Shown piece after piece: positions 1-8,640 of a stretch of 64,000 bases of DNA. Position numbers and translations under genes: made by a program. The notes below the pieces were generated by a model that saw only the letters and a list, made by a program, of their open reading frames with translations, was not told where the DNA came from and searched no databases. Source of the DNA: Betaproteobacteria bacterium LSUCC0117. GTDB taxonomy: Bacteria; Pseudomonadota; Gammaproteobacteria; Burkholderiales; Burkholderiaceae_C. Every line of letters begins with the position of its first letter. Position 1 is the stretch's first letter. The stretch is taken from positions 586,001 to 650,000 of the forward strand of contig JAUJFZ010000001.1 of the NCBI GenBank assembly GCA_030441535.1, in the 5' to 3' direction.

Positions 1-474
1 CAACCGCCAATCGCTTTACCCAACCCAGACGCCAGCTGGCAGGAATATCGGCATCGCCGCTCAAAAGACAATCAAACGCCTGCGCCTGCAGGGCATCACC
101 CGCTAACAGGGCCTGTGCCTCGCCAAACTGCACATGGACGGTGGGCTTACCACGACGCAACACATCGTTGTCCATGCAGGGCATGTCATCGTGAACCAGC
201 GAGTAAGCGTGAATAAACTCAATCGCGCAGCCCGCGCGCAAGGCCGCTTCACGAACCATGGGGCTCAGAGATTCGAAGGGTTGGCGGTTAACCGCCTCAC
301 AGGCGGCAATCGCCAGCAGGGGCCGCAGGCGTTTACCGCCACCCGTAACGCTGTATTGCATCGCTTCACCCAGAGGCTCTGGGGCACCCACAGGCAACCA
401 TTGGTCGAGCGCTAGGTCAACCTCATCAATGCGGCGGACCGTCCAAGCTGCGAGGTCAAAGGGCTCAGTCGCAC
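1..474 (-). CDS. ispA: Farnesyl/geranyl diphosphate synthase, 3' part outside the window
   Basis: Polyprenyl synthase that condenses IPP with DMAPP/GPP in the cytosol to make isoprenoid precursors. The 158 visible codons are the N-terminal half. They contain GGGKRLRP and the first aspartate-rich motif DDMPCMDND, which binds the Mg-diphosphate (DDxxxxD). The second aspartate-rich motif lies beyond the left edge. The start is a GTG immediately after the xseB stop codon (TGA at 477-475), which indicates translational coupling. The order xseB-ispA is the usual bacterial arrangement, normally followed by dxs; that gene would lie outside this window. The family call is secure; the exact chain-length product (C10 or C15) is inferred from the family. 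Confidence 0.95.
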
Positions 475-714
475 TCACGCCTCGCGCTCCCACGCTTTGG
501 CCTGATCACCTTCCATCACTTTGACTTGGGCTTCAATGGCATCCAATTGGGCGCGGCAGTAGGTCAACAACTCAGCACCCCGTTGGTAGTGGACCAGCAG
601 CTGGTCTAGTGGCAGCTGCCCCGATTCAAGCATCTCGGTCAACGACTCCAGCTCGGCAACCGCGGCCTCATAGCTCAGCGGCGGCTGGGTCTCAGGGGTG
701 TTCTTTTTGGGCAT
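475..714 (-). CDS. xseB: Exodeoxyribonuclease VII small subunit
   Basis: Small subunit of exonuclease VII, which degrades single-stranded DNA to oligonucleotides together with XseA. The protein is 79 aa, the usual XseB length, with the family core around SYEAAVAELESL, then LPLDQLL and a helical stretch through YQRGAELLTYC. It starts at ATG 714 and ends directly against the GTG of ispA. It is transcribed away from the Rieske gene. The 220-nt divergent spacer (715-935) holds an AT-rich stretch near 820 and a small hairpin with a GCGA loop at 878-891; no clear promoter pair could be assigned there. Confidence 0.93.
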   Translation of the reverse strand: MPKKNTPETQPPLSYEAAVAELESLTEMLESGQLPLDQLLVHYQRGAELLTYCRAQLDAIEAQVKVMEGDQAKAWEREA

Positions 715-935
715 GGCACTCAGGGTGTTGGCTTTGGAATGCCCATTTTAGAGGGCAATCTTGCAACAATCTGAGTCTGGGGAATTACCGCACGGTTCCC
801 TCGGAAACTTTCCTCGGCTAAAATTATAGGTTATCCCGCAAATTTAGGAGTTTGCCGCACCCGTTGGCATTCATTTCGTGTAGCGATACACCTTCCCTGC
901 CCCTTCATAGGGGGAGTCTATAGGTCAGGATCATC

Positions 936-2066
936 ATGTCTGATTTAAGTCTTCAACTTCAGCAGGCCAAGAGTCAACTCTCGGTTTCTACGTATTTTGA
1001 TGAAGCGCTCTTCAAGCGCGAGATGGAAACCATCTTTCAGTCCGGTCCACGCTACGTGGGGCACCGGCTGGCGGTCCCCGAACGTGGTGATTATTTCAGC
1101 CTTGCACATGAGGGGCACGGACGCGCCCTGGTGCATGGTGCCAACGGCATCGAGCTGCTTTCGAATGTCTGTCGCCACCGCCAAGCGGTGATGCTGAACG
1201 GGCGCGGCAACCTGTCGGCGACGCAACCCGGCAGCGCCGGCGGCAACATCGTGTGTCCCTTGCACCGCTGGACCTACAACGACCAAGGCAATTTGTTGGG
1301 TGCACCGCACTTCTCCAAAGACCCCTGCCTCAACCTCAACCAGTACAAACTGCGCGAGTGGAATGGCCTGTTATTCGAAGACAACGGACGGGACATCGCC
1401 GGTGACCTGCAGCAACTGGGTCCCCGCAGTGCACTGAATTTCGATGGCTTCGTGCTCGATCATGTTGAGATGCACGAATGCAACTACAACTGGAAGACGT
1501 TCATCGAGGTCTACCTTGAGGACTACCACGTCGAACCCTTCCACCCCGGCTTGGGTAACTTCGTCACTTGTGATGATCTGAAATGGGAATTCGGCCGCGA
1601 CTACTCGGTGCAGACCGTCGGTATCACCAACCTGCGCAAAAGCGGCAGCGCCGCCTACGCCCGTTGGCACGATGTCTTAATGGCCTACAACCAAGGGGAG
1701 TTGCCCGCTTACGGGGCCATCTGGCTGACCTACTATCCCCACATCATGATCGAGTGGTATCCCCACGTCTTGACCGTGTCAACGCTACACCCCATCTCGC
1801 CCGAGCGCACCATGAATGTGGTGGAATTCTTCTACCCTGAAGAAATCGTAGCTTTTGAGCGCGAGTTTATCGAAGCGCAGCGCGAGGCCTACATGGAGAC
1901 GGCGGTCGAAGATGACGAGATCGCAGAGCGTATGGACGCCGGGCGCCGCGCCCTGATGCAACGGGGCGATAACGAAATCGGCCCCTACCAGAGCCCCATG
2001 GAGGACGGCATGCAGCACTTCCATGAGTGGTACCGTCGGACCCTCGACTTATCCGATCACGCGTAA
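936..2066 (+). CDS. Rieske non-heme iron oxygenase, alpha-subunit type
   Basis: Aromatic-ring-hydroxylating or amine-type oxygenase alpha subunit, 376 aa. The Rieske [2Fe-2S] ligands are visible as C79-x-H81 (CRHR) and C107-x2-H110 (CPLH). The mononuclear iron site is marked by DYHVEPFH, with H198 and H203 as probable ligands and D196 as the probable bridging aspartate. No beta subunit, ferredoxin or reductase gene lies nearby, so the electron donor must be encoded elsewhere. The lone alpha-subunit architecture resembles carnitine- or choline-monooxygenase-like members, but the substrate cannot be read from sequence. ATG 936 is preceded by AGGA. The gene sits upstream of a DMT exporter (15-nt gap), so the two may be co-transcribed. 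Confidence 0.85.
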   Translation: MSDLSLQLQQAKSQLSVSTYFDEALFKREMETIFQSGPRYVGHRLAVPERGDYFSLAHEGHGRALVHGANGIELLSNVCRHRQAVMLNGRGNLSATQPGSAGGNIVCPLHRWTYNDQGNLLGAPHFSKDPCLNLNQYKLREWNGLLFEDNGRDIAGDLQQLGPRSALNFDGFVLDHVEMHECNYNWKTFIEVYLEDYHVEPFHPGLGNFVTCDDLKWEFGRDYSVQTVGITNLRKSGSAAYARWHDVLMAYNQGELPAYGAIWLTYYPHIMIEWYPHVLTVSTLHPISPERTMNVVEFFYPEEIVAFEREFIEAQREAYMETAVEDDEIAERMDAGRRALMQRGDNEIGPYQSPMEDGMQHFHEWYRRTLDLSDHA

Positions 2067-2081
2067 CCGGAGCGGGCAGGC

Positions 2082-3035
2082 GTGCCCGCACCCCCCATGT
2101 CCGCTCCTATACAAGCCCTTTGGATGCTGCTCGCAGCATTCTTGTTTGCGACCATGGGGGTCTTCGTCAAGTTTGCCTCGGCCTATGTCCACAGCTTCGA
2201 GATTGTGATGGTCCGGGGCCTTATTGGTGTGCTGGCCCTTGCTTGGTGGTACCGCAAAAGTGGTAGGGCGTTTTACCGCACGCAATTGACAGGGATGCAC
2301 CTGTGGCGCAACGTGGTCGGCGTGACGTCGCTGTGTTGCTGGTTTTACGCGATCGGCGAAATCCCCTTGGCCACTGCCATGACCCTGCAATACATGAGCA
2401 GCGTGTGGATGGCCGTTTTCCTGTTTGCCGGCGCTCTTATCTTCCAACAGCAACGCGCTGCGATGCGCCAGCAAGGCCCTTTGTTTGCCAGCATCCTCTT
2501 GGGGTTTGTTGGCGTCGCCCTGTTGCTTCGCCCCACGTTTTCAGCCGATCAAGGCTTTGCTGCTGTCATCGGCTTGCTGTCTGGGATCATCTCCGCCTTC
2601 GCTTACCTCCAAGTCGCCGCGCTCGCCCAAGCGGGTGAACCGGACGCGCGGGTGGTGTTCTATTTCTCACTTGGCGCCGCCCTCTCTGGTCTGGGCGGCA
2701 CGTTTGCAGTGGGTTTCAGCCCCCTCAATTGGGTCGCCATTGGCTGGCTCATACCCGTGGGGCTGTTAGCGGTGTTGGGGCAGATTTGCCTCACCCGCGC
2801 TTATGCATCAGGCGCCACATTGCTGGTTGCAAATCTGCAGTATTCAGGCATCATTTTCGCTAGTGCCTACAGCGTATGGCTGTTTGCGGAGGTGTTGCCA
2901 TGGGTCAGTTGGTTGGGCATGGGTCTCATCATCGCCGGCGGAATTTGGGCTACCCTGCTGCGTCGCAGCGGCGCCATGGTCACCCCCAAAACGCCCCCCC
3001 AAAATGTGGCGTCTCAGCCATCGTCAAAACCATAG
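2082..3035 (+). CDS. DMT-family (EamA) membrane transporter
   Basis: Inner-membrane drug/metabolite transporter of about 317 aa with two EamA repeats, giving roughly ten hydrophobic segments. The first segment begins at ALWMLLAAFLFATMG and the last near the C-terminus at LGMGLIIAGGIWATLL. The start is uncertain: GTG 2082 has a GGAG nine bases upstream, while ATG 2097 lacks a good ribosome site, so GTG is preferred. Family members export amino acids, nucleosides or other small metabolites; the substrate is unknown here. It follows the Rieske gene and precedes a sulfurtransferase by only 11 nt. Confidence 0.85.
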   Translation: MPAPPMSAPIQALWMLLAAFLFATMGVFVKFASAYVHSFEIVMVRGLIGVLALAWWYRKSGRAFYRTQLTGMHLWRNVVGVTSLCCWFYAIGEIPLATAMTLQYMSSVWMAVFLFAGALIFQQQRAAMRQQGPLFASILLGFVGVALLLRPTFSADQGFAAVIGLLSGIISAFAYLQVAALAQAGEPDARVVFYFSLGAALSGLGGTFAVGFSPLNWVAIGWLIPVGLLAVLGQICLTRAYASGATLLVANLQYSGIIFASAYSVWLFAEVLPWVSWLGMGLIIAGGIWATLLRRSGAMVTPKTPPQNVASQPSSKP

Positions 3036-3046
3036 TGGAGGTCTTT

Positions 3047-3907
3047 ATGCACCCGTTCATCATCCAAGCCGACACGCTCCTGAAAATGCAGGCTGCGGGC
3101 GAACCCGTCGTGGTACTCGATTGCAGCTTTGACCTCATGAACCCGGCTACTGTGGACGACACGTTTTCGGCGACCCATATCGCAGGCGCGGTATTTGCCA
3201 ATCTTGACCGTGACCTGAGCGCGCATGACCCCGAGAGCGCCATCAATGGCGGCCGCCACCCCCTGCCACGACGAGAGGACTTTGCACAAACCATGGGTAA
3301 TTGGGGGATTGAACCCACGACCCAAGTGGTGGTCTATGACCGTAATGGTCAAACTTTTTGCGGTCGCGCATGGTGGATGATGAAGTGGTGTGGGCATGAA
3401 GCGGTTGCCATCCTCGATGGTGGCATGGCGGCATGGCAAGCGGCAGGTGGTGCTATGGCGTCGGGTTTTGCGCCACAAGTGCCGGCAAAGTCCGCCTACC
3501 CACTGGCCGCCCCGTTGGTCGCTGTGACAGAGCTCGGCACCGTGTGGCGTCACCTCGACAGCGATCAGACCATTGTGGATGCGCGGGCGCCTGCGCGGTA
3601 TCGCGGCGACGTTGAGCCCCTCGACCCCATTGCTGGCCATATTCCTGGCGCCCTTAATCTGCCCTTTAATGAAAACTTTGATGCGGATGGCCGCTTCAAG
3701 TCCCGCGACAGCTTGAGGCAGATGTGGCTGAAGCTACTGGGTGACTGCAACCACGCGCACGTCGTGATGCACTGCGGCAGTGGCGTCAGCGCAGTCCCCA
3801 ACGTGGTCTCAATGGCACTGGCGGGGTTACCAACACCCACGCTTTACGCCGGAAGCTGGAGTGAGTGGAGCCGGCATCCAGACACACCAAAAACCAAAGA
3901 GGTTTAG
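3047..3907 (+). CDS. Sulfurtransferase, 3-mercaptopyruvate type (tandem rhodanese)
   Basis: Two-domain rhodanese of 286 aa that moves sulfur from mercaptopyruvate or thiosulfate to an acceptor through a cysteine persulfide. The C-terminal active loop reads CGSGVSA with C243 as nucleophile. This is close to the CGSGVTA loop of mercaptopyruvate sulfurtransferases and unlike the CRKGVT loop of thiosulfate rhodaneses. The N-terminal domain (about 1-140) lacks an equivalent cysteine loop, as is usual. ATG 3047 has an excellent GGAGG five bases upstream; an in-frame extension back to 2876 overlaps the transporter gene and is rejected. Its TAG stop overlaps the TAA of the convergent ZIP gene (TTAG, 3904-3907). 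Confidence 0.9.
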   Translation: MHPFIIQADTLLKMQAAGEPVVVLDCSFDLMNPATVDDTFSATHIAGAVFANLDRDLSAHDPESAINGGRHPLPRREDFAQTMGNWGIEPTTQVVVYDRNGQTFCGRAWWMMKWCGHEAVAILDGGMAAWQAAGGAMASGFAPQVPAKSAYPLAAPLVAVTELGTVWRHLDSDQTIVDARAPARYRGDVEPLDPIAGHIPGALNLPFNENFDADGRFKSRDSLRQMWLKLLGDCNHAHVVMHCGSGVSAVPNVVSMALAGLPTPTLYAGSWSEWSRHPDTPKTKEV

Positions 3908-4758
3908 TGTGCGCCGCCGTGGGCCAACTCGCCCACAACAAACACCACGCCAATGCCCAGCAGTAGCCACAGCAACTGCGCGCCTGAGTCGCGCAGGCTG
4001 GCTTGACGCTGCAATTGCGGAATCAAGTCCGCCAGCGCGACGTAAATAAAGCTGCTGGCAGCTACCACCAAGAAATACGGCAGGTACTGACCGAATTGCG
4101 CCAGTAAAAAATAACCGCACAGACCGCCCAAAGCCGTCACTGTGCCGGCCAAAGACACTTTGATCAACGCCCCTCGGGTATCGCCTCGGCTGCTTTGTAA
4201 CACCACCAAGTCCCCCATGTGGTGCGGCACCTCGTGCGCCAGAACCGCCAATGAAGCCAACAAGCCCAAACGCCAATCAGCGATGAACGCAGAGGCAATC
4301 AGAATGCCGTCACCAAAGGCGTGAATGCTGTCGCCGATCAAGACGGCCCAACCGCCCGAGGGCAGCCGGCCATCCGCATGATGGTGGTGACCGTGGTGGC
4401 TGTGATGATGTGAACCCTGGTGAGCCTGTGCTGTGGCGGCTGCCATTTTGTCGGCATCCAATAGATCCATGCCGTGCTCACCATGCTCGTGACCGTGGTG
4501 ATAAAGCTCCGCTTTATCGAGAATGAAGAAGAACACCACGCCCGCTAGCAGCAGTGCAAATAACAGGTGGGGGGTCACGCCGGCCTCAAGGGACTCGGGT
4601 AACAGCTGCAGCAAGGCGGTGGCAAGCAACGCGCCAGCGGCAAAGCTCAACATGTGCTTGGTCAGGCGAGCCATGATGCCAAAGCTCAACAATGCCGCAA
4701 CCCATACGCTGCCAACCCCGGCCACTACCGTGCCAGTCAGAATCCAGAGAAGTACCAT
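3904..4758 (-). CDS. ZIP-family divalent metal transporter
   Basis: Inner-membrane ZIP transporter of 284 aa, expected to move Zn2+ or another divalent metal into the cytoplasm. The two metal-binding helices are visible: HAFGDG (TM4, usually HNFxDG) and HEVPHHMGD (TM5, usually HEIPQEIGD). The variable loop between TM3 and TM4 (about residues 88-128) is very rich in His, with HHGHEHGEHG and a later HHHSHHGHHHH block, typical of metal-sensing or metal-binding loops. It is read leftward in the same direction as the dienelactone hydrolase and polA, 48 nt from the former. The 3' end overlaps the sulfurtransferase stop by 4 nt. Metal specificity is not determined. Confidence 0.92.
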   Translation of the reverse strand: MVLLWILTGTVVAGVGSVWVAALLSFGIMARLTKHMLSFAAGALLATALLQLLPESLEAGVTPHLLFALLLAGVVFFFILDKAELYHHGHEHGEHGMDLLDADKMAAATAQAHQGSHHHSHHGHHHHADGRLPSGGWAVLIGDSIHAFGDGILIASAFIADWRLGLLASLAVLAHEVPHHMGDLVVLQSSRGDTRGALIKVSLAGTVTALGGLCGYFLLAQFGQYLPYFLVVAASSFIYVALADLIPQLQRQASLRDSGAQLLWLLLGIGVVFVVGELAHGGAH

Positions 4759-4806
4759 CTAAAACTTTGAAAGTGGGGTGCGCCGCAGGGACGCACCCGG
4801 TCGCGG

Positions 4807-5712
4807 TTATGCCACGCCGTTTTGTTTAAACCAGGCTAAACACTGCGTCCAGCCGTCTTTCGCGGCCTCAGCTCGGTAGCTGGGGCGGTAGTCGGCGTGG
4901 AATGCGTGCGGAGCGCCATCGTAAACGATAAAGCGGCTCGCCTGCGAAGCGGCATTGCCCTTCGCACCCGCTAATTTTTGCTTCATCTGCTCGACGGTGT
5001 CCTGGGGGATACCGCGATCGTCACCACCGTAGAGACCCAAAACGGGCCCATTCAGGGCAACCGCAATATCAACCGGCTGCTTGGGTGTTCGCTCGGATGT
5101 GTCGCCAACCAAGCGGCCGTACCATGCCACACCTGCCTTGATCTTGGGTTGGTGTGCGGCGTACAGCCAGGTCTGACGACCACCCCAACAAAAGCCCGTC
5201 ACACCCAACCGATTCAGGTCGCCGCCATTGGCACCCGCCCATGCCACCACCGCGTCGAGGTCTTGCATGACCTGCGCATCGGGCACCTTGTTGATCACCT
5301 CTTTCATGAGGTCAGCCATGACCGCGTAGCCTTGTGCATCCCCTTGGCGAATGAACAACTCGGGCGCCAAAGCCATGTAACCCAGCTTGGCAAAACGGCG
5401 GGTGATGTCCGCGATATGCTCGTGGACGCCAAAGATCTCTGACAGCACAAGCACCACAGGGAACGGCCCGTTACCCTTTGGCATGCTGCGGTAAACCGGC
5501 ACGGCAAACCCGTTTACATCGACACTGATTTCCCCCTCCACCAGGCCCGTGCCCGGCGTGTTAATCGCCGCATGCGACAACTCAGGAATCACCGATGCGG
5601 CGTAACCCACACCCAATGTTGCAATCATGGCTTTCCTCCGGTTCAGGGTGGCCTCACCACCGTTTAACAAAGACTTCGCATCGGAGACGTTATCGGCATA
5701 GGGGTTTGACAT
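4807..5712 (-). CDS. Dienelactone hydrolase family protein, probable exported form
   Basis: Alpha/beta hydrolase of 301 aa in the dienelactone hydrolase family, which hydrolyses lactones such as carboxymethylenebutenolide. The nucleophile motif is GFCWGG with C175. A downstream GGDDRG (D231 or D232) and APHAF (H269) complete a Cys-Asp-His triad. Residues 24-50 contain NRRKAM followed by a hydrophobic stretch ending at SHAA, which looks like a Tat-type signal, so export to the periplasm is plausible. ATG 5712 has GAGGA upstream; the longer in-frame start at 5799 overlaps polA and is rejected. It lies 55 nt downstream of polA on the same strand. The natural substrate is unknown. Confidence 0.88.
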   Translation of the reverse strand: MSNPYADNVSDAKSLLNGGEATLNRRKAMIATLGVGYAASVIPELSHAAINTPGTGLVEGEISVDVNGFAVPVYRSMPKGNGPFPVVLVLSEIFGVHEHIADITRRFAKLGYMALAPELFIRQGDAQGYAVMADLMKEVINKVPDAQVMQDLDAVVAWAGANGGDLNRLGVTGFCWGGRQTWLYAAHQPKIKAGVAWYGRLVGDTSERTPKQPVDIAVALNGPVLGLYGGDDRGIPQDTVEQMKQKLAGAKGNAASQASRFIVYDGAPHAFHADYRPSYRAEAAKDGWTQCLAWFKQNGVA

Positions 5713-5767
5713 GGTTTTCCTCATTTGGTTAAAAAAGAATGCGTCTAAAAGTCTGCCATTAAACCGA

Positions 5768-8560
5768 TCAGTGCGCTTGTTCCCAGTTATTACCCACACC
5801 CACTTCGGCCAACAGCGGGACGCGCAGGGTCGCCACGGACGCCATCAGTTCGGGCACCACCTCGCGCACCCAATCGATCTGATCAGCTGGTAACTCAAAC
5901 ACCAATTCGTCGTGCACCTGCATGATCATGAGCACGCCGTTTTGAACTGTATCCAGCATCGCCTGAACTTTCAACATACTCATCTTGATCAGATCGGCGG
6001 CGGTTCCCTGCATGGGCGCATTGATGGCCGCCCGCTCGGCTCCTGCCCGCCGCGGACCGTTTGGTGAGTTGATTTCGGGAAGGTACAAACGCCGACCAAA
6101 AACCGTCTCGACGTAGCCCTGAGCTTTTGCTTGGTCACGGGTGCTATCCATGTATTGCCGCACGCCAGGATAGCGGGCGAAATAGGTTTGGATGTAGTTT
6201 TTCGCGGCGGTGTTATCAATCCCTAAATTACGCGCCAGCCCGAACGCGCTCATGCCGTAAATCAGGCCGAAATTGATCACCTTTGCATATCGCCGCTGTT
6301 CACTGCTCACTTGGTCCACACCGACGTTGAATATCTCAGCTGCCGTGGCACGGTGTACGTCCAAGCCTTCTTGGAAGGCGCGAATCAGCGCCGCGTCCTC
6401 ACTCAGATGGGCCATGATGCGCAACTCGATTTGAGAGTAATCGGCGCTCGCGATCAGCCGCCCCTCGGGGGCAACAAAGGCCTCACGGACGCGACGCCCC
6501 TCTGCGGTTCGGATCGGAATATTTTGAAGGTTCGGGTCATTGCTAGACAAACGCCCGGTCACGGCCACCGCCTGCGCGTAGTGGGTGTGCACGCGTCCCG
6601 TTCGGGGGTCTGCCAGACCGGCCAGTTTGTCGGTGTAGGTGCTCTTTAGCTTGGCCAGCCCGCGATGCTCGAGGATGCGCGCTGGTAACGGGTAGTCAGC
6701 GGCGAGTTTCTCAAGCACTTCTTCATCCGTGCTGGGCGCGCCACTGGCCGTCTTTTTCACCACCGGCAGTCCCAATTGATTGAAGAAAATATCACCGATC
6801 TGTTTGGGCGATGCCAAGTTGAACGGCTTGCCAGCTAATGCGTGGGCTTCGGTCTCCAGAGCCAAAATACGCTGGCCTAATTCATGGCTCTGCTTGGACA
6901 GCGTTGGCGCATCGATGCGAACGCCATTGCGTTCGATGCGGAACAAGGCCTCACTACTCTCGATCTCCAGCTCGTAAATACGCATCAAACCGGGTACCGC
7001 TTGTATGCGCGGCCACAGGGCGAGATGCACATCGAGACACTGGTCAGCATCCTCGCAGGCGTACTGCGTGACCTGCGCGATGTCCACCTGCGCAATGCTG
7101 ATTTGATTGACCCCTTTGCCACACAGGTCCTCGTAAGTCAGGCCTTTGCGACCCACGTGCCGCTCCGCCAAGCTTTCAAGACCGTGCGGTCGATGGACCT
7201 CCAAAACATAACTTTGCAGCATGGTGTCGTGGCGATAACCTTTCACCTCAATGCCATGGTTGGCAAACACGTGCCGATCGTATTTCACGTGTTGGCCCAA
7301 CTTGGCATGGGTGGGGTCCTCAAGCCAAGGCCGCAAGGCGGACAACACGTCAGTGAGCGGGAGTTGATCGGGTGCCCCGGGGTACACGTGGCCCACCGGA
7401 ATGTAGGCCGCCTCGCCGGGCTGGATGCTGAGGCTGATACCCACCAATTGAGCCTGTAAGGGATTCAAAGCGGTGGTCTCGGTATCAAGAGCCACCAAAT
7501 CAGCGGCCATGCAACGCGTTACCCATAGCTGCAAGCTCGCGTGGTCGAGCACCGTGGTGTATTGCACATCGCCAGTCACGGCCGACGTCACGGCGATGGG
7601 GGATTCCTCGGCGGGCGCCGGTGCAAATAAATCGCCTGAACGACCGGAAGTCCGCGCGGCCGCTGGGGGAGCGGTGCCCTTATTGATCAAGCTCTTGAAA
7701 CCCATGCGCTCGTAGAACGCCATCAGGGCCGCTTCATCGGGTACTTGCTTGCGTACGCCCTCCACATCTGGCCATGAAGGTAGCTCTGTACTGAGGTCGC
7801 AATCGGTGCGCATGGTCACCAGAGCGCGCCCTTTGGGCAACCAAGCCACCGCGTCGCGTAAATTTTGGCCAGCCACCCCTTTAATCTCATCTGCATGCGC
7901 CAGCAAGTTTTCCAGCGAGCCGTATTCCACCAACCATTTGGCCGCCGTCTTCGGGCCGACTTTCGCAACACCGGGTACGTTATCCACCGTGTCACCGACC
8001 AACGTCTGATAGTCGATCATCAAGTCGGGGGGAACCCCAAACTCGGCGGTCACGCCGGCTACATCGCGACGCTTGCCATTCATCGTGTCGACCACTGTGA
8101 TGCCCGCATCCACCAACTGGCTCAAGTCTTTGTCACCGCTTGAAATGATGACTTCAAAACCCTGGGCGGCAGCGGTTTTGGCCAAGGTCGCGATGACATC
8201 ATCCGCTTCGACACCCGGCACCATCAGCAGTGGCCACCCCATCAGTTTGACGATCTCATGAACTGGCTCAATTTGGGCCCGCAAGTCGTCGGGCATGGGT
8301 GACCGGTTGGCTTTGTAATCCGGGTACAAGTCATCCCGAAAGGTCTTTCCCGGCGCATCAAACACACACACAGCATGGTCGCTGGCAATCTCACGACTGA
8401 GTGACTGCATCATATTGATCATCCCGCGTACAGCACCTGTGGGTGCACTTTGAGGGTCATTTCGATCAACGCGCAGATCCGGCATGGCATGAAAAGCGCG
8501 GTACAGATAACTCGAACCATCGACCAGGACAAGGGTTTTTTCGGATTTGGATGTCGTCAT
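5768..8560 (-). CDS. polA: DNA polymerase I
   Basis: Full-length 930-aa DNA polymerase I, used for Okazaki-fragment processing and repair synthesis. Three domains appear in order: N-terminal 5'-3' nuclease (KTLVLVDGSSYLYRAFHA at the start), 3'-5' exonuclease with DTETTALN and YACEDAD, and the polymerase domain with motif A (SADYSQIELR), motif B (YAKVINFGLIYG) and motif C (MQVHDELVFE). Retention of DxE and the later aspartate suggests an active proofreading domain. Start ATG 8558-8560 faces thrB, and about 80 nt of shared upstream DNA separates the two genes. The dienelactone hydrolase and ZIP genes follow on the same strand. Confidence 0.98.
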   Translation of the reverse strand: MTTSKSEKTLVLVDGSSYLYRAFHAMPDLRVDRNDPQSAPTGAVRGMINMMQSLSREIASDHAVCVFDAPGKTFRDDLYPDYKANRSPMPDDLRAQIEPVHEIVKLMGWPLLMVPGVEADDVIATLAKTAAAQGFEVIISSGDKDLSQLVDAGITVVDTMNGKRRDVAGVTAEFGVPPDLMIDYQTLVGDTVDNVPGVAKVGPKTAAKWLVEYGSLENLLAHADEIKGVAGQNLRDAVAWLPKGRALVTMRTDCDLSTELPSWPDVEGVRKQVPDEAALMAFYERMGFKSLINKGTAPPAAARTSGRSGDLFAPAPAEESPIAVTSAVTGDVQYTTVLDHASLQLWVTRCMAADLVALDTETTALNPLQAQLVGISLSIQPGEAAYIPVGHVYPGAPDQLPLTDVLSALRPWLEDPTHAKLGQHVKYDRHVFANHGIEVKGYRHDTMLQSYVLEVHRPHGLESLAERHVGRKGLTYEDLCGKGVNQISIAQVDIAQVTQYACEDADQCLDVHLALWPRIQAVPGLMRIYELEIESSEALFRIERNGVRIDAPTLSKQSHELGQRILALETEAHALAGKPFNLASPKQIGDIFFNQLGLPVVKKTASGAPSTDEEVLEKLAADYPLPARILEHRGLAKLKSTYTDKLAGLADPRTGRVHTHYAQAVAVTGRLSSNDPNLQNIPIRTAEGRRVREAFVAPEGRLIASADYSQIELRIMAHLSEDAALIRAFQEGLDVHRATAAEIFNVGVDQVSSEQRRYAKVINFGLIYGMSAFGLARNLGIDNTAAKNYIQTYFARYPGVRQYMDSTRDQAKAQGYVETVFGRRLYLPEINSPNGPRRAGAERAAINAPMQGTAADLIKMSMLKVQAMLDTVQNGVLMIMQVHDELVFELPADQIDWVREVVPELMASVATLRVPLLAEVGVGNNWEQAH

Positions 8561-8596
8561 AGTTCACATTATGCGCAAGCCCTACAATGGCGAATG

Positions 8597-8614
8597 CAGC
8601 TTCGGCTGTTTTTT
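8597..8614 (+). terminator. Terminator-like hairpin in the thrB leader (possible attenuator)
   Basis: A short stem CAGC-TTCG-GCTG (8597-8608) with a stable UUCG tetraloop is followed at once by six T residues. It lies 27 nt upstream of the thrB ATG. No rightward gene precedes it, because polA starts at 8560 and runs the other way. It could therefore only act on thrB transcripts, or be a structural accident. A TACAAT hexamer at 8583-8588 is a possible -10 box. The stem is only 4-5 bp, so the confidence is low. Confidence 0.3.
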
Positions 8615-8640
8615 GCATTTTTATCGTTTGCACATTTTTT

